DNA of 11,566 nt. It comes from JACZSB01 sp965372015. Lineage in GTDB: Bacteria > Fidelibacterota > Marinisomatia > SCGC-AAA003-L08 > TS1B11. A program made the translations under genes and the position numbers. Position 1 is the stretch's first letter, and each line of letters opens with the position of its first letter. Of the stretch, positions 1-6,385 are shown piece by piece. Where the stretch lies: NCBI GenBank assembly GCA_965372015.1, contig CBDVAP010000096.1, positions 1 through 11,566 on the forward strand, read 5' to 3'. Under the pieces are notes generated by a model that was not told where the DNA came from, ran no database searches, and saw only the letters and a program-made list of their open reading frames with translations.

Positions 1-19
1 GAATGTTCACCGAAATTAA

Positions 20-41
20 CCCCCCAATCCAGCCCCCCAAT
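20..41 (+). repeat. Tandem 9-bp C-rich direct repeat at the acpH start
   Basis: CCCCCCAAT occurs at 20-28 and again at 33-41, separated by 4 bp; the second copy runs into the acpH start codon (ATG at 40-42). No purine-rich ribosome binding site is present between them. It may be chance, or a trace of local slippage or duplication. Confidence 0.45.
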
Positions 42-654
42 GAACTACCTGGCCCATCTTTACCTCTCCAGCCATACCGACGCAGCCTTAGTAGGCGCCC
101 TGCTGGGGGATTTCGTCAAGGTTGACCATTACCGGGATTATCCCCCGGCGGTCGCTGAAGCAATTCTCGGGCACCGCCGGATCGACAGCTTCACCGACGC
201 TCATCCCTGCCACCGGGCCAGCAAGCGCCGTCTGGACCGGCGCTTCCGCCACACCCGCGGGCTGATGGTGGACCTGTTCTACGACCATTTCCTGGCCAGG
301 TCCTGGGACCTGTGGGCCACTATCCCCCTGAACGAATTCGCCCAACGAGTCTACGCGGCAATGCAGACGTTTAAGGGCCGGCTGCCTACCCACCTTGAGC
401 GGATGTTGCCGTACATGGTCGCCGATAACTGGCTGTGTTCATACTCTGAGATGGCAAACGTGGGCCGGGCACTGGCCGGGCTCTCCCGGCGGCTTAGTGC
501 GACGAACCATCTGGCTGAGGGCCTGCCGGAGCTGGAGCGGAACTATATCGGACTGGAAAACGACTTCCAGCGGTTCTTCCCGCAGCTACAGCATTACGTT
601 ACCGTTGCGAAGCCCGGTCGACCTAAGCTCTGGCGCGGTGAAGCAGCCCTATAA
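40..654 (+). CDS. acpH: ACP phosphodiesterase (AcpH family, DUF479)
   Basis: 204 residues, close to the usual AcpH length (E. coli about 193). The family removes the 4'-phosphopantetheine arm from holo-acyl carrier protein in the cytoplasm; it is a distant relative of HD-type metal phosphohydrolases. Visible signatures are the N-terminus MNYLAHLYLS, GDF (D24), the HRRID box at 45-49 followed by FTD (D53), and D78-L-F-Y-D82-H83-F-L, all in the family order; these His/Asp residues are the expected metal and catalytic ligands. The start ATG matches the conserved MNxLAHLxL beginning, but there is no Shine-Dalgarno; instead two C-rich repeats precede it. The stop overlaps the end of the convergent peptidase gene by 6 bp. 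The family assignment is firm; the physiological role of AcpH is less certain. Confidence 0.9.
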   Translation: MNYLAHLYLSSHTDAALVGALLGDFVKVDHYRDYPPAVAEAILGHRRIDSFTDAHPCHRASKRRLDRRFRHTRGLMVDLFYDHFLARSWDLWATIPLNEFAQRVYAAMQTFKGRLPTHLERMLPYMVADNWLCSYSEMANVGRALAGLSRRLSATNHLAEGLPELERNYIGLENDFQRFFPQLQHYVTVAKPGRPKLWRGEAAL

Positions 655-1593
655 GCGGGCAAACTTATCGGTGGCGGCGATCAGCCGGTCCACAATCCCC
701 GGCTCGGTGATGGAATGGCCGGCGTCGGGCACTATCTGCAAATCCGCCTCCGGCCAAGCCCGGTGCAGGTCCCAGGCCGAGCGCAGGGGACAGACTACGT
801 CGTAACGACCCTGCACTATCACCGCCGGCAGGTGTCGAATTTTGGCCACATCCCTGAGCAGTTGATCCGGTTCCAGGAAGGCCCGGTTGACGAAGTAGTG
901 GCATTCGATCCGGGCAAAGGCCAGGCTGAATTGGTCTTGCCCGAAGCGTTCCACTGATTTCTCATCGACCAATAGCTTGCTGGTGGCCCCTTCCCAGGTG
1001 CTCCAGGCGCGGGCCGCCTCAACCTGCACCGCCGCATCGTCGCTGGTCAACCGCCGGTAGTAGGCGTTTAGCAGGTCGTGGCGCTCATCGGTTGGGATGG
1101 GAGCCAGGAACTGTTCCCAGCGGTCGGGGAATATCCGGCTGGCGCCGTCCTGATAGAACCAGTGGATCTCCTCATCCCGGCACAGGAATATCCCCCGCAG
1201 AATCAGCCCGGTGACCCGGTCGGGGTGCGCCTGGGAGCAGGCCAGTCCCAGCGTGCTGCCCCAGGAACCGCCGAAAACCAGCCAGCGCTCAACCCCGGCG
1301 GCCTCCCTTACCCGCTCCATGTCGCTCACCAGGTGTTGAGTGGTATTCTCGCGGATTTCGGCATGCGGAGTACTTTTACCGGAGCCGCGCTGATCTACCA
1401 ATATGATCCGGTAGAGCTGCGGATCGAAATACCGTCGATAGACCTGCTCGATGCCGCCTCCGGGACCACCGTGGACGAATAGCACCGGCCGGCCGGCGGG
1501 GTTGCCGCACTCCTCGTAGTGGATGGTGTGCAGATCGGAGACGGGGAGATATTCGTCCTTATACGGCTCAATCGGCGGATATAGTTCGCGCAT
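649..1593 (-). CDS. pip: Prolyl iminopeptidase (alpha/beta hydrolase, S33)
   Basis: 314 residues, the normal length for bacterial prolyl iminopeptidases, which release N-terminal proline from peptides in the cytoplasm. In order it shows the oxyanion-hole motif HGGPGG (41-46), the DQRGSGKS box (67-74), the nucleophile elbow GGSWGS with Ser110, the acid in GRYDVVCP (Asp265) and the catalytic His293 in DAGHS. The N-terminus MRELYPPIEPY is typical of the family. The start is ATG at 1591-1593, not the upstream in-frame TTG at 1597-1599, because AAAGG at 1600-1604 sits 6 nt before this ATG but directly abuts the TTG. There is no signal peptide. It is convergent with acpH and divergent from the secreted M1 peptidase, so a shared upstream control region is possible. 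Confidence 0.93.
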   Translation of the reverse strand: MRELYPPIEPYKDEYLPVSDLHTIHYEECGNPAGRPVLFVHGGPGGGIEQVYRRYFDPQLYRIILVDQRGSGKSTPHAEIRENTTQHLVSDMERVREAAGVERWLVFGGSWGSTLGLACSQAHPDRVTGLILRGIFLCRDEEIHWFYQDGASRIFPDRWEQFLAPIPTDERHDLLNAYYRRLTSDDAAVQVEAARAWSTWEGATSKLLVDEKSVERFGQDQFSLAFARIECHYFVNRAFLEPDQLLRDVAKIRHLPAVIVQGRYDVVCPLRSAWDLHRAWPEADLQIVPDAGHSITEPGIVDRLIAATDKFARL

Positions 1594-1599
1594 GGTCAA

Positions 1600-1604
1600 C
1601 CTTT
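1600..1604 (-). promoter_or_regulatory. Ribosome binding site of pip
   Basis: AAAGG on the minus strand, 6 nt before ATG 1593. It has no spacing to the alternative TTG at 1599, so it decides the start. Confidence 0.6.
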
Positions 1605-1737
1605 ACTTGATTCTCCAGAAAACAGACGGCTTTACGCCGTAATATTGTGGCAACACCCAAGTTCGATTGGCAACCTTTGGGTCGCGGGACCGGTCAAATT
1701 ACAGATTGAGTTTACTACCAATTTTAATTTACAGCAC
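1605..1737. promoter_or_regulatory. Divergent intergenic region (pip / M1 peptidase)
   Basis: Non-coding stretch that must hold the promoters of both divergent genes. It contains a small perfect 5-bp hairpin (ACGGC-TTTAC-GCCGT around 1626-1640) and AT-rich patches near 1696-1732, but I could not find a convincing -35/-10 pair in either direction. An open frame on the plus strand beginning ATG 1645 runs through it into the peptidase gene, but it lacks a ribosome binding site and would bury the signal peptide, so I read it as untranslated leader. Confidence 0.4.
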
Positions 1738-1743
1738 AGGAGG
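1738..1743 (+). promoter_or_regulatory. Shine-Dalgarno of the M1 peptidase-barrel gene
   Basis: Perfect AGGAGG with 6 nt to a TTG codon at 1750-1752. This places the start 35 codons downstream of the longest open frame and exposes a clean signal peptide. Confidence 0.8.
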
Positions 1744-1749
1744 CTTCCA

Positions 1750-4700
1750 TTGAACTTCGTCTGGAAACGACAGCTCTTATTCTGCACATTGATTCTCGCC
1801 AGCTGGGTTAACGCCCAAACCCCGCACCGCCCCAGCGACTATTTCCAACAGGAGGTGGCCTACCGCATTGATGTGACCCTGAACGATTCCAGCCACACCC
1901 TTTCGGCTCACCTGGAACTGAACTATACCAATAATTCCCCCGATACACTTGAGTTCATCTGGTTCCACCTGTGGCCCAACGGCTACAAGAACAATGAAAC
2001 GGCCTTCGCCAAACAGCAATTCGGATACGGTAGCACCAAGTTCTATTTTGCAAAGGATGAAGAGCGGGGCTACATCGACAGCCTGGACTTCAGGGTGGGC
2101 GCCGTTCACCTGGAATGGGAATTCCACCCGGAATGGATCGATGTGGCCCGGGTTAACCTGGACCAACCGTTGCCCCCCGGCGGCACCGTAATCATTGAAA
2201 CCCCCTTCTTCGTGAAGATCCCCAAAATTTTCAGCCGTCTGGGGCACACCGGGAACCACTATGAGATCAGTCAGTGGTATCCTAAACCGGCCGTATACGA
2301 CCGTGACGGCTGGCACCCCATGCCCTACCTTGATATGGGCGAATTCTATTCGGAGTTCGGTACCTTCGACGTGCGCATAACCCTCCCTCGTGAGTATGTA
2401 ATCATGGCCACCGGCGACCTGCCCGAAGGCGACCCGGAGTACGCGTTTCTGGATAGTCTGGTTGCCGTTACGGCCGAGTATTATGCCCTGAAAACCGACG
2501 ACGACGAGCCTGATAAAAAGGCCCGCAAGAAATGGCTTAAGGAAATTAATAAGCGGGAGTTTTCCGAACCGGGCGATAGCGCCACCAAAACCCTGCATTT
2601 CCACCAGGAACGGGTACACGACTTCGCCTGGTTCGCCGATAAGCGCTATCTGGTGCAGAAAGGCGCCCTGTGGGTCGAGGATTCCACTCGGGCGATCACG
2701 ATCTGGGCCCTTTTCCTGCCCAAGTATGCTGCTAGCTGGGAGCATTCCGTCGAGTATATCCACGACGCGGCCGATTGGGCCGGCCGGACCTACGGCACCT
2801 ACCCATATAACCATGTGTCGGCTGCTTCCGGCGATCTACGGGGTGGCCACGCCATGGAGTATCCCAACATTACCATAATCGGTATCGTCGGCAGCAATGA
2901 ACTCCTGGAAGTGGTGATCATGCACGAGGTGACGCACAACTGGCATTACGGCATTTTCGGCTTTAACGAGCGTGATTACACCTGGCTGGATGAAGGCCTC
3001 ACCAACTATTCGGAAGTCCCCTACTGGTATAATAAATACGATGCTGAAAACGGTGGCCGTTACCTATTGGGCCTCCCGAAAGGGATAGACCATCTGATGA
3101 ACAGGCCGTTTACCATACGAGCTATGAAACATTCAATGGCCAATATTGTGGCTGGCACCGGTGACGACGTGCCGATAGACGGCGATTTCAGCAAGGGTAG
3201 CATGTTAAGCTATGGTCTGGCGATCCAGTCCCGGGCGCCGGTGGTGTTCGATTTTATGGAGCATTACCTGGGCCCGGAGCGCCACCGAGCCCTGTGGGAG
3301 GAATTTGCCCCTACCTGGTCTTTCGCCCATCCCGGACCGGCCGACCTGCGAGCGGCCTATGAAACGACGGCGGGTGAGGACCTCTCGTGGTTCTTCGACG
3401 GCCTAATCGGGTCCACGAAAAGGCTGGATTACGGGGTAAGTGACCTGGCCCACCGGGGGTCAGAGGTTGAAGTGACCGTAACCAATTTCGGCGAAATCCA
3501 GGCGCCGGTGGAAGTGGCCACGCTCAATAAACATAGGGAAGTACTGTCCACCCAGTGGCTACCCGGGTTCTCCGGATCGCAGGCCGTCACCTTCAGCGGC
3601 GAGGGGGTCGCCTCGGCCAGCACCGATCCGGGCAGGTACGCGCCGGATTTCAAGCGCTCCAACGATCATCTGCCACTTTTCCGTGTGGCTGATGTGGATT
3701 TTCAACGGCCGGCCTTGAGATTTCTGCTCAGCGCCCCGGAACCGGACCGCACCCGGTTATTCTATGCCCCGGCCTTCTGGGCCGGCGGTTATAATGGGCT
3801 CACACCCGGGTTGGTCTTCTACCACGGCATTGCGCCACCGGTAAAGAACCGCTTTTACACCGCCCTGCTGTACGACTTCCGCAACGCACGGCCGGTGGGG
3901 CGCACTGCCCTGACCCTCAAGCGCTACCGGGTGCTGGGGACCGATGAATTGTCCACCAGCCTGGCCTACACCGACTATCAGGGCCGAAACGAAACCAGGG
4001 TGACCCTCCAGGCGAAATTCCGCGAGCGAGCCGTGGCAGCCCCCTACTGGCGGATGACGTTGCAAACCGCCCGGCAGAGCCTCAAGCCGGCCGCCTTTGA
4101 TACCCTCTACTGGGACACCGGCCGCGTCAACAGCACCAGCCTGGAGGCCTACTACTACGACAACACCTTGAATATCTGGCAGTACTGGTTATCCGGCCAG
4201 GCCCGGTTAGTGTCCGGTAGCCTGGAAGGGACCAGCGGCGCCGTCTCCGGGGCCACGGCGGAGTTGGAAGGGCACTTGCAGTACAAGTTGGGCTACAAGA
4301 AATACGTGCAGGTACGGGGTTGGGCCGGGTCGATCCTGAGTGGCCAAAACGAGCTGCCCAGGCAATACAAGTTCTGGCTGAGCGGCGGCCTGGACCCCGA
4401 TTTTAATAATATCACGGTGGCGAACCGCACCGGCACCGGAGCAATCGCAGCCTATAAAAGGTATTACCTCCCGGAGGGGCCGGGCTTGCGGTCGCCGAAT
4501 TTCACTATACCCGGTTCCCAGGCCTGGGGAGTCAACCTGAGCCTGGAGGGGGTTCTGCCGGGTCCCTTGAGCGCCTTTGTCGATCTGGCCGGCACCGATC
4601 CCGAGGACGGTATGAATCGGTGGGAAATCTACTTCGACGCCGGCCTGTCCCTCGACTTTGGGCCGTTGACAATTATATTGCCACTTTACGATAACTGGTC

Positions 4701-4770
4701 AACGGGCAGCGCCCGCCAAGTGGAGAATCGCTGGCGATTGACGTTCGAACTGCCGGAATCCCCCTTTTAA
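1750..4770 (+). CDS. Secreted M1-family metallopeptidase with C-terminal predicted beta-barrel
   Basis: 1006 residues from TTG 1750. The N-terminus MNFVWKRQLLFCTLILASWVNA-Q is a standard signal peptide. The M1 (gluzincin) peptidase region covers about 30-560: a GAMEN-like GHAMEYP at 366-372, zinc motif HEVTH at 392-396 and the third ligand Glu415 in WLDEGLTNY, giving the canonical HExxH-x18-E. M1 enzymes cleave N-terminal residues from peptides. After a beta-rich linker (about 560-655), residues 656-1006 alternate aromatic and polar residues in strand-like runs (for example LFYAPAFWAGGYNGLTPGL, RNRFYTALLYDF-like stretches) and the chain finishes RLTFELPESPF, as expected for an outer-membrane barrel. 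The fold of this last part is inference. The protein is about 400 residues longer than a simple M1 domain. It probably acts on peptides at the cell surface or in the periplasm; substrate is unknown. Confidence 0.88.
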   Translation: MNFVWKRQLLFCTLILASWVNAQTPHRPSDYFQQEVAYRIDVTLNDSSHTLSAHLELNYTNNSPDTLEFIWFHLWPNGYKNNETAFAKQQFGYGSTKFYFAKDEERGYIDSLDFRVGAVHLEWEFHPEWIDVARVNLDQPLPPGGTVIIETPFFVKIPKIFSRLGHTGNHYEISQWYPKPAVYDRDGWHPMPYLDMGEFYSEFGTFDVRITLPREYVIMATGDLPEGDPEYAFLDSLVAVTAEYYALKTDDDEPDKKARKKWLKEINKREFSEPGDSATKTLHFHQERVHDFAWFADKRYLVQKGALWVEDSTRAITIWALFLPKYAASWEHSVEYIHDAADWAGRTYGTYPYNHVSAASGDLRGGHAMEYPNITIIGIVGSNELLEVVIMHEVTHNWHYGIFGFNERDYTWLDEGLTNYSEVPYWYNKYDAENGGRYLLGLPKGIDHLMNRPFTIRAMKHSMANIVAGTGDDVPIDGDFSKGSMLSYGLAIQSRAPVVFDFMEHYLGPERHRALWEEFAPTWSFAHPGPADLRAAYETTAGEDLSWFFDGLIGSTKRLDYGVSDLAHRGSEVEVTVTNFGEIQAPVEVATLNKHREVLSTQWLPGFSGSQAVTFSGEGVASASTDPGRYAPDFKRSNDHLPLFRVADVDFQRPALRFLLSAPEPDRTRLFYAPAFWAGGYNGLTPGLVFYHGIAPPVKNRFYTALLYDFRNARPVGRTALTLKRYRVLGTDELSTSLAYTDYQGRNETRVTLQAKFRERAVAAPYWRMTLQTARQSLKPAAFDTLYWDTGRVNSTSLEAYYYDNTLNIWQYWLSGQARLVSGSLEGTSGAVSGATAELEGHLQYKLGYKKYVQVRGWAGSILSGQNELPRQYKFWLSGGLDPDFNNITVANRTGTGAIAAYKRYYLPEGPGLRSPNFTIPGSQAWGVNLSLEGVLPGPLSAFVDLAGTDPEDGMNRWEIYFDAGLSLDFGPLTIILPLYDNWSTGSARQVENRWRLTFELPESPF

Positions 4771-4781
4771 GTCAGGGTACC

Positions 4782-4828
4782 TGCACCGGGGCACCTGGGA
4801 TAGGGGATGGCGGATGTGGCCCGGTGTA
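4782..4828 (+). other. Possible hairpin between M1 peptidase and sixA
   Basis: CACCGGG at 4784-4790 pairs perfectly with CCCGGTG at 4820-4826, extendable by one G-U and one T-A pair; the loop is 29 nt. No T-tract follows, so it is not a convincing intrinsic terminator. It ends 13 nt before the sixA start codon. Confidence 0.25.
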
Positions 4829-4841
4829 AATTCACCCTGCC

Positions 4842-5339
4842 ATGAAGACCCTGCTGCTTATGCGCCACTGTGAGGCCTCTACCCGTATATCGACCCAGGT
4901 GAGTGGCGAGCAACTGGGATTGACTCTCCAGGGGAGTGAACAGGCCCGGCGGATGGGAGAGGCCTTACTGAGAATGGGGGCTTTCCCGCAGGTAATTATC
5001 TGTTCTGCCGCACAACGGGCCGCCTCGACCGCCACTATCATGGCCCAGGTACTGGAACTTGACCCGGTTACTACCAGCGCCGCCCTTTACGCCGCCGAAC
5101 CCGAACGATATCTGGAGGAGGTTCAGTTGTTGCCGGTCAAGGCCAAGATGGCTTTAGTGGTCGGACACAACCCGACTATCTCGCGCCTGGCGCAACTGTT
5201 GCGCCGGGATGGTGTTACCGGCGGCCAGTTTACTCCCGGTGGCCTGGCCTGCCTGGAGTTTGCCGATGAAAACTGGGGGGATATACAGTACCATAGCGGG
5301 AACTACCGCTGGTACCTGACACCGGACAGCGCCGGGTAG
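4842..5339 (+). CDS. sixA: SixA-like phosphohistidine phosphatase (histidine phosphatase superfamily)
   Basis: 165 residues, the usual size of SixA. These small cytoplasmic enzymes remove phosphate from phosphohistidine in HPt domains or PTS proteins through a phospho-His intermediate. Visible features are MKTLLLMRHCEAS with Arg8 and nucleophile His9, LTLQGSEQARRMG (28-39), CSAAQRAASTA with the second phosphate-binding Arg59, and GHNPTIS with His109. The usual RHG/RHA triad is RHC here (Cys10). The start ATG fits the family N-terminus, though no Shine-Dalgarno is visible. It lies 71 bp after the M1 peptidase on the same strand and may be cotranscribed. The superfamily is certain; the SixA subgroup is likely from length and the LY-A-EPERYLEEV segment, and the partner protein is unknown. 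Confidence 0.85.
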   Translation: MKTLLLMRHCEASTRISTQVSGEQLGLTLQGSEQARRMGEALLRMGAFPQVIICSAAQRAASTATIMAQVLELDPVTTSAALYAAEPERYLEEVQLLPVKAKMALVVGHNPTISRLAQLLRRDGVTGGQFTPGGLACLEFADENWGDIQYHSGNYRWYLTPDSAG

Positions 5340-5356
5340 CCCTGCTCGGAGCGGGG
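5340..5356 (+). terminator. Weak hairpin after sixA
   Basis: CCCTGC (5340-5345), loop TCGGA, GCGGGG (5351-5356): a 6-bp stem including one T-G pair, 1 nt beyond the sixA stop. There is no T-tract after it, so termination is only a possibility. Confidence 0.25.
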
Positions 5357-5365
5357 ACGCCAATA

Positions 5366-5381
5366 TTCATAGCGCTATGAA
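5366..5381. promoter_or_regulatory. Perfect 16-bp palindrome, candidate operator
   Basis: TTCATAGCGCTATGAA is a perfect dyad with no spacer, in the intergenic region before the sorting-domain protein gene. A -10-like TATAAC lies at 5398-5403, which would place the palindrome over the -35 region. No good -35 hexamer is visible at 17-bp spacing, compatible with an activated or repressed promoter. The palindrome is seen directly; operator function is inference. Confidence 0.5.
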
Positions 5382-5520
5382 GGCAACTGAATTGGGGTAT
5401 AACAATTGATTTAGATGAAATTACCGGTACAACTTTCACGGGACGTTTTGGACATCACGGTTCTTTGGCCAACTTAAGTAGAACAGCTCATCAGGGGCTG
5501 CCGGCCGAGAATTATTAAGG

Positions 5521-5526
5521 GGGAGG
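5521..5526 (+). promoter_or_regulatory. Shine-Dalgarno of the sorting-domain protein gene
   Basis: GGGAGG, within a longer purine run, 6 nt before ATG 5533; this supports that start and the signal peptide behind it. Confidence 0.75.
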
Positions 5527-5532
5527 GAAATA

Positions 5533-6372
5533 ATGAAGGTAGCATTACCCACCATGGCACTTTCGCTGCTGCTGGGCATCACAGTCGCAGCTGGACAAAC
5601 TTTCGTGTTGGAAAGTCAGCTGGATAACTTTTTCGCATTCCCGATAACCGATATTGATGGAGACGGAATACCGGAACTCTACGGTGAGGATTCACAGGGA
5701 ATACCAGGCCTGTATGATGGTTCTACACTCGAACTAAAGTGGCTGCTACCACAATATCCTGACCTCAGTGACGAATCCCATATTCTGTCACCATTTTTTG
5801 ACTTCAATTCTGATGGGAAAAAAGATGTCTTACTCGAATCAGTGGATGCGAACTACAACACTACCGGTTTTACGGTTCACGATATCGTTAATAATACGTC
5901 GATCTATAATTTTCAGGATCCCGCGGTCGGCTCATGGGATGAGGTGGGGGCCTGGATTTATCTTGCCGATATCGACGGCGATAATGAAGTTGAAATCGTA
6001 GCGTTTTTTTATTATTACTATGAAATCAACAGTAGCAGTTCTTATAAGACCCTGATTTTTTCGACTGGTGTAACCTTAAGCGCCGGTTCACCAGGCAATG
6101 CCCCTTCAGGCTTCAGGTTAGGTCAAAATTATCCCAATCCATTCAACCCATCGACCAACATCGGGTATAGTCTTCCTACGCCGGGCCATGTCAACATCAA
6201 TGTTTACAATATCAAGGGGCGATTGGTCGATAAATTGGTTGATAAAGCCCAGGGTGCGGGGCACCATCGGGTCGCTTGGAATGCCCGGCAACTGAGCAGC
6301 GGCATGTATTTCTACCAGATTATGGTTGACGGCCAGCCGCTGGCGGCAAGAAAGGCGATATTCCTAAAATAG
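5533..6372 (+). CDS. Secreted protein with Ca-binding FG-GAP-type loops and T9SS type-A sorting domain
   Basis: 279 residues. Residues 1-21 (MKVALPTMALSLLLGITVAAG) form a signal peptide. Three acidic loops resembling FG-GAP/VCBS or dockerin-like calcium sites follow: DIDGDGIPE (40-48), DFNSDGKKD (90-98) and DIDGDNEVE (146-154), spaced 50 and 56 residues apart, suggesting a partial propeller or repeat domain. A low-complexity FFYYYYEINSSSS segment (158-170) leads to a linker and then the C-terminal domain from FRLGQNYPNPFNPSTNIGYSLP (194-215) to ARKAIFLK, the type-A sorting signal that directs export across the outer membrane by the type IX system and is usually cleaved. It is markedly AT-richer than its neighbours. 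It is much smaller than typical FG-GAP proteins, so it may be a small surface protein or a shrunken relative. Function of the passenger part is unknown. Confidence 0.9.
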   Translation: MKVALPTMALSLLLGITVAAGQTFVLESQLDNFFAFPITDIDGDGIPELYGEDSQGIPGLYDGSTLELKWLLPQYPDLSDESHILSPFFDFNSDGKKDVLLESVDANYNTTGFTVHDIVNNTSIYNFQDPAVGSWDEVGAWIYLADIDGDNEVEIVAFFYYYYEINSSSSYKTLIFSTGVTLSAGSPGNAPSGFRLGQNYPNPFNPSTNIGYSLPTPGHVNINVYNIKGRLVDKLVDKAQGAGHHRVAWNARQLSSGMYFYQIMVDGQPLAARKAIFLK

Positions 6373-6385
6373 CGGCCAGTATCGA

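Noticed and set aside
395..805. 136-codon plus-strand frame overlapping acpH and pip ends
   Set aside because: Out of frame with acpH and antisense to pip; no motif and no ribosome binding site.
1645..1749. N-terminal extension of the M1 peptidase from ATG 1645
   Set aside because: No Shine-Dalgarno at 1645, whereas AGGAGG precedes TTG 1750 and gives a proper signal peptide.
1777..2814. 345-codon open frame on the minus strand inside the M1 peptidase gene
   Set aside because: It lies opposite conserved catalytic sequence, shows no recognisable domain and is the type of long antisense frame that GC-rich coding DNA produces.
6373..6385. Bidirectional terminator between the convergent genes
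   Set aside because: Only 13 bp with no dyad or T-tract.
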